DNA from: an uncultured Caulobacter sp.
Lineage (GTDB): Bacteria; Pseudomonadota; Alphaproteobacteria; Caulobacterales; Caulobacteraceae
Direction: 5' to 3'
DNA: 64,000 nucleotides
NCBI RefSeq assembly: GCF_947036865.1
Contig: NZ_CAMQSF010000002.1
Span: 218,041 to 282,040, forward strand
The stretch's first letter is position 1. Every line of letters begins with the position of its first letter. The notes below the pieces were generated by a model. It did no database searches and was not told the origin of the DNA. It saw only the letters and a program-made list of their open reading frames with translations. Position numbers and translations under genes: made by a program. This document shows positions 28,601 to 37,389 of the stretch, one piece after another.

Positions 28601-29158
28601 ATGAAGATCACCCCTCTGGCGATCCCCGAAGTGCTGCTTATCACGCCGGCGCGCCATGGCGATGAGCGCGGGTGGTTTTCCGAGACCTTCCGGCGATCGG
28701 CGCTGGAAGACGCGGGTTTCAGCGCGGCCTTCGTGCAGGACAATCATGTCCGCTCGACGGCCCGGGGCATCCAGCGCGGCCTGCACTATCAGAAGCCGCC
28801 GCACGCGCAGGACAAGCTGCTGCGCTGCGTCGTGGGCGCGATCTTCGACGTGGCGGTCGATATTCGCGCGGGTTCGCCGACCTTTGGCCAATGGGTCGGC
28901 GCGGAGCTTTCAGCCGAAAATCGCCAGCAGCTTCTCGTGCCCAAGGGGTTCGCGCACGGCTATCTCACCCTGACCGACGCCTGCGAGGTGCTCTACAAGG
29001 TCACCGACTACTATGCGCCCGAGGCCGAGGGCGGCCTGCGCTGGAGCGATCCGGCGATCGGCATCGACTGGCCGATCCCAGCCTCCGAGATCACCGCCAA
29101 CGCCCGCGACAACACGGCCCCGCTGCTGGCGGAGATCGAGTCGCCGTTCACGTACTGA
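28601..29158 (+). CDS. rfbC: dTDP-4-dehydrorhamnose 3,5-epimerase
   Basis: A 185-residue cupin epimerase of the dTDP-rhamnose pathway. It has DERGWFSETFR, QDNHVRSTARGIQRGLHYQ (active His), the QDKLLRC strand, VPKGFAHGYLTL and YYAPEAEGGLRWSDP. The start is MKITPLAIPEV at 28601; earlier in-frame codons overlap the divergent glycosyltransferase start and do not match the family. Confidence 0.95.
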   Translation: MKITPLAIPEVLLITPARHGDERGWFSETFRRSALEDAGFSAAFVQDNHVRSTARGIQRGLHYQKPPHAQDKLLRCVVGAIFDVAVDIRAGSPTFGQWVGAELSAENRQQLLVPKGFAHGYLTLTDACEVLYKVTDYYAPEAEGGLRWSDPAIGIDWPIPASEITANARDNTAPLLAEIESPFTY

Positions 29159-29195
29159 ACCCGCGACCGTTCGCCGGGGAAATCGGAGCACCGCA

Positions 29196-30095
29196 ATGAG
29201 CTTCACCGACTTCTTCTGGACCGCGCGCGACGGCCTGCCGCTGCACGCGCGGGACTACGCCCCCGCCGTGGGGAACGGGAAGTCGCCGGTGATCTGCATC
29301 CACGGCCTGACCCGCAACGCCCGCGACTTCGAGGACCTGGCGCCGAGGATCGCCGCCACGGGCCGGCGGGTGCTGGCGGTCGACGTGCGCGGCCGGGGCC
29401 TGTCGGCGCGCGACCCGAACCCGATGAACTACCATCCGGGGACCTATGCCGCCGACATGGTCTCGCTGCTGGCGGCGGCCGGCGTCGAGCGAGCGGTCTT
29501 CGTCGGGACCAGCATGGGCGGGCTGATCACCATGGTGATGACCTCGCTGAAGCCCGAGGCGATCGCCGCCGCCGTGCTCAACGACGTGGGGCCCGAGCTC
29601 TCGCCCGTCGGCCTGGCGCGCATCGCCGGCTATACCGGCCTCGCCAGCCGCTTCGACACCTGGGACGCGGCCGTCGCCTATGCCCGCGCGATCAACGAAG
29701 CGGCCTTTCCCGGTTACGGCCCGGCGGACTGGGACGTCTTCGCCCGCCGCCTGTTCGACCAGCGGGACGGCGCCTTCATCCTCGCCTACGACCCCGACAT
29801 CGCCGCCCCGATCAAGGCCGCGGCCGAGGCGGCGGCCAAGACCCAGGCCGAGGGCGGTCAGGCCCTGGCGCCGCCGGACATGTATCCGCTGTTCCGGGCC
29901 CTGGCCAAGGACCGCCCGCTGCTGCTGGTGCGCGGCGGGATCTCGGACCTGATCGACCCCGCGATCGCCGACCGCATGCGCGCCGCCGCCCCCGCCATGG
30001 CCTATGTCGAGGTCCCCGGCGTCGGCCATGCCCCCATGCTGACCGAGCCCGAGGCCTGGGGCGCGATCGAAAAGCTGCTGGAAGCCGCGCCGTAA
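29196..30095 (+). CDS. Alpha/beta hydrolase
   Basis: A 299-residue alpha/beta-fold hydrolase. It has the oxyanion HGLTRNARDF, VDVRGRGLS, the nucleophile elbow GTSMGG and a late acid and His (VPGVGHAPML). Substrate is unknown. It follows rfbC by 37 bases and precedes ilvA by 71 bases, so it may share their transcript, but no metabolic link is evident. Confidence 0.88.
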   Translation: MSFTDFFWTARDGLPLHARDYAPAVGNGKSPVICIHGLTRNARDFEDLAPRIAATGRRVLAVDVRGRGLSARDPNPMNYHPGTYAADMVSLLAAAGVERAVFVGTSMGGLITMVMTSLKPEAIAAAVLNDVGPELSPVGLARIAGYTGLASRFDTWDAAVAYARAINEAAFPGYGPADWDVFARRLFDQRDGAFILAYDPDIAAPIKAAAEAAAKTQAEGGQALAPPDMYPLFRALAKDRPLLLVRGGISDLIDPAIADRMRAAAPAMAYVEVPGVGHAPMLTEPEAWGAIEKLLEAAP

Positions 30096-30166
30096 AGGGT
30101 GTGCCCGGACGGTCACGGCGTGCTAGAGGCCCGGTCGAGTTCCGTCCCCCGGAGTGCGAAGCCCTC

Positions 30167-31369
30167 ATGTCCCTCGATCTCGCCGCCATCCAGGCCGCCG
30201 CCGGCCGTCTCCAGGGTCAGATCGAGCGCACGCCGTGCCGCCACTCCAAGACCCTGTCGAAGATCACCGGCGCCGAGGTGTGGGTGAAGTTCGAGAACCT
30301 GCAGTTCACCGCCGCCTACAAAGAGCGCGGCGCGCTGAACAAGCTGATGCTGCTGTCGGAGGTGGAAAAAGCGCGCGGCGTCATCGCCGCCAGCGCCGGC
30401 AACCACGCCCAAGGCCTGGCCTATCACGGCGCGCGCCTGGGCGTGCCGGTCACCATCGTCATGCCCAAGACCACGCCGTTCGTGAAGGTGCAGCACACCC
30501 GCGACTTCGGCGCGACGGTCATCATCGAGGGCGAGACCTATGACGACGCCAACGCCCACGCGCGCAAGCTGCGCGACGAGCAGGGCCTGACCTTCGTCCA
30601 CCCGTTCGACGACTACGACATCATGGCCGGCCAGGGCACCATCGCGCTCGAGATGCTGGAGGACGCGCCCGATCTGGAGGTTCTGCCGGTGCCGATCGGC
30701 GGCGGCGGCCTGATCAGCGGCGTGGCCACGGCGGCCAAGGCCCTGAAGCCCGACATCCGCGTGGTCGGTTGCGAGCCGGCCATGTATCCCTCGTTCACCG
30801 CCCGCATGCGCGGCGTCGCCGCCCATTGCGGCGGCCAGACCATCGCCGAGGGCGTGGCGGTCAAGCAGGTCGGCGACCTGACCTACGGCGTCGTGCGCCC
30901 GCTGATCGACGACGTGCTGCTGCTGGAAGAGCCGCACCTGGAACAGGCCGTCTCGCTGTACTGCAATGTCGAGAAGACCATCGCCGAGGGCGCGGGCGCC
31001 GCGTCGCTGGCCGCCTTGCTGGCCTATCCGGAGCGGTTCCGGGGCAAGAAGTGCGGCCTGATCCTGTGCGGCGGCAATATCGACACCCGCCTGCTGGCCT
31101 CGGTCCTGACGCGCGAGCTGGTCCGCGCCCAGCGGCTGGCGTCCCTGCGGATCATCGGCGACGACCGTCCGGGCCTGCTGTCGACGGTGGCCCACGTCAT
31201 CGGCGCGATGGGCGCCAACATCATCGAGGTCAACCACAACCGCCTGGCGCTGGACGTGCCGGCCAAGGGCGCGGAGTTCGACATCACCATCGAGACCCGC
31301 GACGCCCAGCACACCCAGGAGGTCATGGACGCCCTGCGCGAGAGCGGTTACCCGCCGCGCGTCGTCTAG
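30167..31369 (+). CDS. ilvA: Threonine ammonia-lyase with C-terminal ACT domain
   Basis: A 400-residue PLP enzyme turning threonine into 2-oxobutanoate. Lys52 in AAYKERGALN is the PLP lysine, with ASAGNHAQGLAYH and the GGGGLISG phosphate loop. Residues about 325-400 form one ACT domain (LRIIGDDRPGLLSTVAHVIG). One ACT domain and this length fit the TdcB/short IlvA group, which can serve catabolic or isoleucine-synthetic roles. Confidence 0.92.
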   Translation: MSLDLAAIQAAAGRLQGQIERTPCRHSKTLSKITGAEVWVKFENLQFTAAYKERGALNKLMLLSEVEKARGVIAASAGNHAQGLAYHGARLGVPVTIVMPKTTPFVKVQHTRDFGATVIIEGETYDDANAHARKLRDEQGLTFVHPFDDYDIMAGQGTIALEMLEDAPDLEVLPVPIGGGGLISGVATAAKALKPDIRVVGCEPAMYPSFTARMRGVAAHCGGQTIAEGVAVKQVGDLTYGVVRPLIDDVLLLEEPHLEQAVSLYCNVEKTIAEGAGAASLAALLAYPERFRGKKCGLILCGGNIDTRLLASVLTRELVRAQRLASLRIIGDDRPGLLSTVAHVIGAMGANIIEVNHNRLALDVPAKGAEFDITIETRDAQHTQEVMDALRESGYPPRVV

Positions 31370-31864
31370 CTATTCCTTCGGCTTGCCCGGCCCGAGGCGG
31401 TTCACGTCCAGCAACTCGATCCGGAAGATCATCACGCTGTTGGGCGGGATCGGGCCCTTGTCCTGGTCGCCATAGCCCAGGGCCGGCGGGACATAGAGGA
31501 TCCACTCGTCGCCGGCCTTCATCCGCTGCAGGGCGATGATCCAGGCCGGCACCAGGCCGTCCAGCGGAAACACCGCCGGCACGCCGCGCTCGTAGCTGGA
31601 ATCGAACACCGTGCCGTCCAGCAGCTTGCCCTCGTAATGGACCTTGACCTCGTCGGCCTGGGTCGGGTGGATCCCGCCGGGCGGACCTTCGCGGACGACC
31701 TTGTACTGCAGGCCCTGCGGCAGGGTGATCACGCCCGGTTCCTTGGCGTTCTTGGCCATGAAGGCGTCGGCGATCGACAGGTTCTCCTTGGCCTTCTGGC
31801 TGGGCCCACAGGCGGCGAGGGTCAGGGCCGACAGGGAAAGGGCGATCAGGGCGCGGCGGTGCAT
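31370..31864 (-). CDS. FKBP-type peptidyl-prolyl isomerase lipoprotein
   Basis: A 164-residue protein with a lipoprotein signal peptide (LTLAAC, Cys19), then an FKBP domain with VKVHYEGKLLDGTVFDSSYERG, FPLDGLVPAWIIALQRMK and YVPPALGYGD. It should catalyse proline isomerisation on the periplasmic side. Its stop directly abuts the ilvA stop. Confidence 0.93.
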   Translation of the reverse strand: MHRRALIALSLSALTLAACGPSQKAKENLSIADAFMAKNAKEPGVITLPQGLQYKVVREGPPGGIHPTQADEVKVHYEGKLLDGTVFDSSYERGVPAVFPLDGLVPAWIIALQRMKAGDEWILYVPPALGYGDQDKGPIPPNSVMIFRIELLDVNRLGPGKPKE

Positions 31865-32026
31865 GCGGGAACCTTAAAGAGCGTTGGCCGTCCAGCTAGC
31901 ACGGCGCGCGCGGGAGTTCATCTCCCGACCGCCTCGCCGGGACCGCCAACGATTTTTCGCGGAACGGCGATGGTCTTTGCGGTCGACGCCCCCTAGAAAA
32001 GCCCCGCAACAGCAGACGAGCCGCTC

Positions 32027-32902
32027 ATGAAACCCGTTCGCAAAGCCGTCCTTCCCGTCGCCGGCCTGGGCACCCGCGTGCTGCCCGGCACCAAGACGAC
32101 GCCGAAGGAGCTGCTGAACGTCGTCGACCGGCCGATCCTGTCCTACATCGTCGAGGAAGGCCGCAAGGCCGGCATCGAGCACTTCGTCTTCGTGACGGGC
32201 CGCTCGAAGGGCGCGATCGAGGACTATTTCGATCATCAGATCGAGCTGGAGGCCCAGCTGGAGGCCAAGGGCAAGACCGACATCTTGGCCCAGCTGCGCG
32301 CCGAACTGCCCAAGCCCGGCGAGATGAGCTTCGTGCGCCAGATGGCCCCGCTGGGCCTTGGCCACGCCGTCTGGTGCGCCCGCGACATCATCGGCGACGA
32401 GCCGTTCGCGGTGATGCTGCCGGACGTCATCGTCGACGCGGAGCGCGCGTGCCTCGGCCAGTTGGTCGACGTCTACAACCAGGTCGGCGGCGGCAATGTG
32501 ATCGGCGTCGAGGAAGTGCCCGAGAGCGAGACCCACAAGTACGGCGTCGTCGCTCCGGGCCAGGTCGACGGGCGTCTGGCCACCATGACCGGCATGGTCG
32601 AGAAGCCGCCGCAAGGCACGGCCCCGTCCAACTGGGCGATCGCCGGACGCTACATCCTGCAGCCCGAGATCTTCGCCCTGCTGGCCAGCCAGGAGAAGGG
32701 CGCCGGCAACGAGATCCAGCTGACCGACTCGATGGCCAAGCTGATGAGCCAGCAGCCGTTCCACGCCTACGTCTATGAAGGCGTCACCCACGACTGCGGC
32801 GACAAGATCGGCCTGCTGCGCGCCAATGTCGCCCTGGCCCTGAAGCGTCCGGACCTCGGCGTGGCGGCCCGCGCGGCGGTGGAAGCGGCGCTGAAGCTTT
32901 AG
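32027..32902 (+). CDS. galU: UTP-glucose-1-phosphate uridylyltransferase
   Basis: A 291-residue GalU making UDP-glucose. It has VLPVAGLGTRVLPGTKTTPK at the N-terminus, VFVTGRSKGAIEDYFD, GLGHAVWCA, the metal-site MLPDVIVD and GNEIQLTDSM. Length is normal for the bacterial enzyme. Confidence 0.96.
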   Translation: MKPVRKAVLPVAGLGTRVLPGTKTTPKELLNVVDRPILSYIVEEGRKAGIEHFVFVTGRSKGAIEDYFDHQIELEAQLEAKGKTDILAQLRAELPKPGEMSFVRQMAPLGLGHAVWCARDIIGDEPFAVMLPDVIVDAERACLGQLVDVYNQVGGGNVIGVEEVPESETHKYGVVAPGQVDGRLATMTGMVEKPPQGTAPSNWAIAGRYILQPEIFALLASQEKGAGNEIQLTDSMAKLMSQQPFHAYVYEGVTHDCGDKIGLLRANVALALKRPDLGVAARAAVEAALKL

Positions 32903-32910
32903 GAATAGAT

Positions 32911-32979
32911 CCTCCCCCCGAGGGGGAGGCGGCCGAAGACCGGAGGGGGAAGTTCGGGCTATCCGGTCCTTCCCCCTCC
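32911..32979. repeat. Tandem GC-rich inverted repeats after galU
   Basis: Two nested palindromic units lie between galU and queG: CCTCCCC with GGGGAGG at 32911-32929, and a 12-base arm at 32941-32952 mirrored at 32969-32980. The first may terminate galU. The block has the look of a REP-like intergenic repeat of alphaproteobacteria, though no second copy is seen in this window. Confidence 0.5.
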
Positions 32980-32984
32980 GTCGC

Positions 32985-34133
32985 CTACGGCGATACCTCC
33001 CCCGCTGGGAGGAGGAATTGCCATTCGGCCATCACCTCGGGATCGTCCTCCGGCCCCTTCAGCGCCATCGCCGCGTCGCCCAGCAGCCGTCGCGCCGCCC
33101 AGACCGCCGCGCCGCGCACGACCGGCGCGGGATCGCTCAGCAGCGGCTCGACCGCCGCCATCAGGCTCGCCTCGCCGCTGTTGCCGATCGCGTAGAGCAC
33201 GTTGCGCACGAAGCGGTCGCGGCCGATCCGCTTGATCGGGTTCTTGGAGAACAGCGCCCGGAACGCCGCGTCGTCGAGCGCCGCCAGCTCCGCCAGGGTC
33301 GGCTGCCTCAGTTCCGCCCGCGCCCGCAGCTTGGCCTCGCTGGAGAGCGACGCGAACTTGTTCCAGGGACACACCGCCAGGCAGTCGTCGCATCCGTAGA
33401 TGCGGTTGCCCAGCGCCGGGCGAAACTCGGCCGGGATCGGGCCGGTCAGCTCGATGGTCAGGTACGAGATGCAGCGCCGCGCATCCAACTGGCGCGGGGC
33501 CGGGAAGGCGTTGGTCGGGCAGACGTCGAGGCAGGCGCGACACGAGCCGCAACGATCGACCTCCGCCGCGTCCGGCGGCAGGTCCAGCGTCGTCAGCACG
33601 CTGCCCAGGAACAGCCACGAGCCGAAGTCCCGTGAGACCAGGTTGGTGTGCTTGCCCTGCCAGCCCAGGCCCGCCCGCTGCGCCAGCGGCTTTTCCATCA
33701 GCGGCGCGGTGTCGACGAAGACCTTCACGTCCTGGCCGAACCGCCGATGCATCCAGCCGGCCAGCACCTTCAGGCGCTTCTTGATCACGTCGTGATAGTC
33801 ATCGCCCTGGGCGTAGACCGAGATCGCCGCGCGATCGGGGCGCGCCAACTGCTCCAGCGGGTCGATGTCGGGGCCGTAATTGACGCCCAGCACCACCGCC
33901 GACCTCGCCTCGGTCCACATGGCGGTCGGGTGCGCGCGCCGATCCAGCGTCTCTTCCATCCAGCCCATGGCGCCGTGCCGCTCGGCGGCCACGAAGTCGC
34001 GCAGCCATTCGCCGTTGGGCCAGGCGGCCGAGGCGTCGGCGAAGCCGCAGGCCGAGAAGCCGAGCGCCAGGGCCTCGGCGCGGATCTCGGCCTTGATCGC
34101 TTCGGGAGTCAGCTCAGAAGTCGAGATCGTCAT
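32985..34133 (-). CDS. queG: Epoxyqueuosine reductase
   Basis: A 382-residue cobalamin- and iron-sulfur-dependent enzyme completing queuosine in tRNA. Two 4Fe-4S motifs are [12 protein letters not shown] and [10 protein letters not shown]. Upstream is the B12-binding region with VLGVNYG and the catalytic-acid region near [20 protein letters not shown]. The C-terminal ~90 residues look like HEAT repeats. Its start overlaps the GST stop by 20 bases, suggesting coupling. Confidence 0.95.
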   Translation of the reverse strand: MTISTSELTPEAIKAEIRAEALALGFSACGFADASAAWPNGEWLRDFVAAERHGAMGWMEETLDRRAHPTAMWTEARSAVVLGVNYGPDIDPLEQLARPDRAAISVYAQGDDYHDVIKKRLKVLAGWMHRRFGQDVKVFVDTAPLMEKPLAQRAGLGWQGKHTNLVSRDFGSWLFLGSVLTTLDLPPDAAEVDRCGSCRACLDVCPTNAFPAPRQLDARRCISYLTIELTGPIPAEFRPALGNRIYGCDDCLAVCPWNKFASLSSEAKLRARAELRQPTLAELAALDDAAFRALFSKNPIKRIGRDRFVRNVLYAIGNSGEASLMAAVEPLLSDPAPVVRGAAVWAARRLLGDAAMALKGPEDDPEVMAEWQFLLPAGEVSP

Positions 34134-34800
34134 AATGCGCCGCCGGCGCGAGGCCGGGCCAGCGGTCGGCCAGGATCGGCCGGAAGCACGGCCTCGACTT
34201 CAGCTTCATGTACCAGGTCTTGGCCGCGGAGAAGTCCTTCCACGGCACGTCGCCGAAATAGTCGATGACCGACAGGTGGGCGGCGGCGGCGAAGTCGGCC
34301 AGGCTCATGCGCCGGCCGGCCAGCCAGTCGCGGGTCTGCAGCAGGCTCTCGACATAGCCCAGATGCATGCGCAGCGCCTCGCGGCCGTGACGCAGGGCGG
34401 CCAGATCCGGCGCGCCCATGCGCAGCAGCCGCTTTTCCATCTTCTCGTGCAGCAGGAAGCCGTTGACCTCGTTGTCGAACTTGCGGTCGAACCACTGCAG
34501 CAGGCGGCGCGCCTCGGCCCGCTCGCTGGGATCGCGGCCCAGAAGCGGCGGCTCTGGTTCGGTCTCCTCGATATGTTCCAGGATCGCGCGGGCCTCGCAG
34601 ACGACGAGATTGCGCTGGTTGCGGGTCTCGACCAGCACGGGCGGCAGGCCCGACGGGTTCAGCGAGGTGAACTCGGCCGGGGTCTCCCAATAGCGCACCT
34701 GGATCTCGAGGAACGGCAGCCGCTTCTCGCCCAGGGCCAGACGCACCTGCCGCGAGGCGGGATCCAGGGGAAAATGGTGAAGGGTGCGTTCGACGCTCAT
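34114..34800 (-). CDS. Glutathione S-transferase family protein
   Basis: A 228-residue protein with a thioredoxin-fold N-terminus ([40 protein letters not shown]) and a helical C-terminal domain with [20 protein letters not shown]. The usual catalytic Ser/Cys position is Pro/Ala-like, so activity on glutathione is uncertain. It is upstream of and overlaps queG. Confidence 0.85.
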   Translation of the reverse strand: MSVERTLHHFPLDPASRQVRLALGEKRLPFLEIQVRYWETPAEFTSLNPSGLPPVLVETRNQRNLVVCEARAILEHIEETEPEPPLLGRDPSERAEARRLLQWFDRKFDNEVNGFLLHEKMEKRLLRMGAPDLAALRHGREALRMHLGYVESLLQTRDWLAGRRMSLADFAAAAHLSVIDYFGDVPWKDFSAAKTWYMKLKSRPCFRPILADRWPGLAPAAHYDDLDF

Positions 34801-34913
34801 GCCCAGTTGCGCTCAGGCTGCATCATAGGAGCGATGCGCCGTTTTGCTTAACAACACATTGCCGAAGCGCGTTTAGCCTTCGAATCCAGGCTTTTGCGCG
34901 GCGGACGCGCGGC

Positions 34914-36365
34914 TCAGCCGTTCATCCGCGCGATCAGGTTGGTGGTGCTCTGCCCTGGCTTCAGCTCCGCCAGGAGCACCCGGCCGCCATAGCCCAGCAC
35001 CACGTCGGAGCCGACCACGGTCTCGATCGTGTAGTCGGCGCCCTTGACCAGCACGTCGGGGCGGAAGGCCTTGATCAGGTCGAGCGGCGTCTCCTCGTCG
35101 AACAGCACCACCAGATCCACCGACGACAGCGAGGCCAGCACCGTGGCGCGGCCCTGCTCCTTCTGGACGGGCCGGCTTGGGCCCTTCAAGCGCGAGACCG
35201 AGGCGTCGGTGTTGAGGCCGACGATCAGCCGGTCGCAGGCGGCCTTGGCCTGGCTGAGCAGCGAGACGTGGCCGGGGTGCAGCAGATCGAAGCAGCCGTT
35301 GGTGAAGCCGACCTTCAGCCCCCGCGCGCGCCAGCCCGCGACGATCCCCGCCGCCTGATCGCGGTCGGCGATCTTGATCTCGCCGGGCTCGCCCTGGGCC
35401 GACTCCGCGCGGGCGGTTAGTTCGGCGGCGGTGACCACGTCGGTGCCCAGCTTGGCGACCACCAGGCCGCCGGCCAGGTTGGCCAGACGCGCGGCGTCGG
35501 CGAGGCCGGCGCCGGCCGCCACCGACAAGGCCAGGGTCGCGGCCACCGTGTCGCCCGCGCCGGAGACGTCGAACACCTCGACCGCCGTCGCGGGCAGGTG
35601 GACCGGCGCCGCGCCGCGCACGGCCAGGGTCATGCCCGCCCCGCCACGGGTGATCAGGGCGGCTTCGAGCCGAGGGGCCTGGTCGAGGATCGCCGCCGCC
35701 GCGGCTTCCGAGGCCTCGTCGGAATGGTCGACGACCCCCGTGGCCTCGGCCGCTTCCTTGCGGTTGGGCTTGATCAGGGTGGCGCCGTCGTAGCGGGCGA
35801 GGTCGCGGCTCTTGGGGTCGACGATCACCGGCTTGCCGGCGGCGCGGGCGGCCGCGATGGCGCCGCGCGTGACCTCGACCGTCAGCACGCCCTTGGCGTA
35901 GTCGGACAGCACCACGACGTCGGCGGCGGGCAGGCGCGCCGCGAAGGCGGCCAGCAGGGCGTCGGCGTCGCCGGGGCGGCGATCCTCGCGATCGACGCGC
36001 AGCATCTGGTGGGCGCCGGAGATGTAGCGGACCTTCTCGGTGGTGCGGCGCGCGGCGTCGACCACGAGGTCGGCCTGAAGGTCGGGCTCGGCCTCGATCA
36101 GGCCACGCAGCACGGCGGCGGCGTCGTCCTGGCCGACGAGACCGATCAGCACGGCGCGCGCGCCGAGGGCGGCCACGTTGCGGGCGACATTGCCGGCCCC
36201 GCCCAGCATCGCCGTCTCCTTCTCGACCGCGATCACCGGCACCGGCGCCTCGGGCGAGATCCGATCGACCGCGCCATAGATGAAGCGGTCCAGCATCACG
36301 TCGCCCAGCACCAGAACGGTCTTGCCGGCGAAGGCGCGAGGCAGGTGTGCGAGGGCGTCGTCCAT
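34914..36365 (-). CDS. hldE: Bifunctional heptose-7-phosphate kinase / heptose-1-phosphate adenylyltransferase
   Basis: A 483-residue fusion for ADP-heptose synthesis. The PfkB-type kinase domain spans about residues 10-320 (GDVMLDRFIYG, GGAGNVARNVAALGA, DVSGAGDTVAA). The cytidylyltransferase-like domain from about 350 has TNGCFDLLHPGHVSLL. gmhB at 9467-10012 is the next enzyme type in the same pathway. The start MDDALAHLP fits the family; a 12-codon extension upstream is unlikely. Confidence 0.95.
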   Translation of the reverse strand: MDDALAHLPRAFAGKTVLVLGDVMLDRFIYGAVDRISPEAPVPVIAVEKETAMLGGAGNVARNVAALGARAVLIGLVGQDDAAAVLRGLIEAEPDLQADLVVDAARRTTEKVRYISGAHQMLRVDREDRRPGDADALLAAFAARLPAADVVVLSDYAKGVLTVEVTRGAIAAARAAGKPVIVDPKSRDLARYDGATLIKPNRKEAAEATGVVDHSDEASEAAAAAILDQAPRLEAALITRGGAGMTLAVRGAAPVHLPATAVEVFDVSGAGDTVAATLALSVAAGAGLADAARLANLAGGLVVAKLGTDVVTAAELTARAESAQGEPGEIKIADRDQAAGIVAGWRARGLKVGFTNGCFDLLHPGHVSLLSQAKAACDRLIVGLNTDASVSRLKGPSRPVQKEQGRATVLASLSSVDLVVLFDEETPLDLIKAFRPDVLVKGADYTIETVVGSDVVLGYGGRVLLAELKPGQSTTNLIARMNG

Positions 36366-36397
36366 GGGCGGTCTTTGACCCCGGACGCGGCGAAAAC

Positions 36398-37330
36398 TCA
36401 AGCCTCGGCGCTCTCGGCGAACAGGCCGCCGTGCTTTTCAGCCAGGCCGCGCGGGTCGGGATGGATCAGGATGTCGGCGGCCGGAAACGCCTCCAGCAGC
36501 CGGTTCTCGGCTTGCACCATGATCGTGTGCGCCTCGGCCAGCGAGATGTCGGCGGCCAGGTCCGCGTGCATCTGCATGTGGACGTAAGGGCCCGAGGCGC
36601 GGGTCCGCAGCTGGTGAACGCCGAGAACGCGGGGATCGGCGGTGGCCAGTTCGACGATCCGGGTGCGGTCGGCCTCGGGCAGTTCGCGGTCCAGCAGCTG
36701 GTTGGCGGCGTCGCTGAACACGCTGATGGCTCCCCAGATCAGCCACAGCGCCACCACCAGGCCCGCCGCCGCGTCCACGAAGGACCAGCCCAGCCACGTC
36801 GCCGCCGCGACCCCGGCCAGGGCCACGATGTTGGAGGCGAGGTCGGCGGCGTAGTGGGCGCGGTCGCTGGCGATGGCGATCGAACCGCTGGCCTTCAGCA
36901 CGCGGCTCTGGGCCGTGATCAGAAAGAGCGTCAGGACGATCGAGATGATCATCACCACCACCCCGGCCAGGCCGTGCTCGATCGGATGCGGATTCAGCAG
37001 CGCGACGATCGCCTCCCGCCCGATCAGCGCCCCCGAGGCGAAGACCAGACCGCCCTGCATCAGGCTCGAAAAGGCTTCCGCCTTGCCGTGGCCGAAGCGG
37101 TGCTCGGCGTCGGGCGGCGAGGCGGCGTAGCGCACCGCGAACAGCGTGATCAGCGACGCCACCAGGTCCAGCGCCGAGTCAGACAACGAGGCCAGGATCG
37201 CGATGCTGTCGCTGGCGCGCCAGGCGATCGCCTTGACGACGATCAGGATCGTCGCGGTGGCCACGGACAGCATGGCCACCCGTTGGGTGGCGGCGCGGAC
37301 TTGAGGCGAAGCGGAAGCGGCGCTGGACAT
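36398..37330 (-). CDS. Cation diffusion facilitator transporter
   Basis: A 310-residue metal exporter. Six membrane segments fill residues about 15-205, with metal-site residues in SDSALDLVASL and SDRAHYAADL. The cytoplasmic C-terminal domain has the CDF fold with HMQMHADL. It resembles the FieF (iron/zinc) branch, but metal specificity is not certain. hldE starts 32 bases downstream on the same strand. Confidence 0.9.
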   Translation of the reverse strand: MSSAASASPQVRAATQRVAMLSVATATILIVVKAIAWRASDSIAILASLSDSALDLVASLITLFAVRYAASPPDAEHRFGHGKAEAFSSLMQGGLVFASGALIGREAIVALLNPHPIEHGLAGVVVMIISIVLTLFLITAQSRVLKASGSIAIASDRAHYAADLASNIVALAGVAAATWLGWSFVDAAAGLVVALWLIWGAISVFSDAANQLLDRELPEADRTRIVELATADPRVLGVHQLRTRASGPYVHMQMHADLAADISLAEAHTIMVQAENRLLEAFPAADILIHPDPRGLAEKHGGLFAESAEA

Positions 37331-37389
37331 GGCCGCCTTGTAGCAAGGCGACCCGCCCGACCCCAGCGCGAACGACTCGCGGCTCGTCC

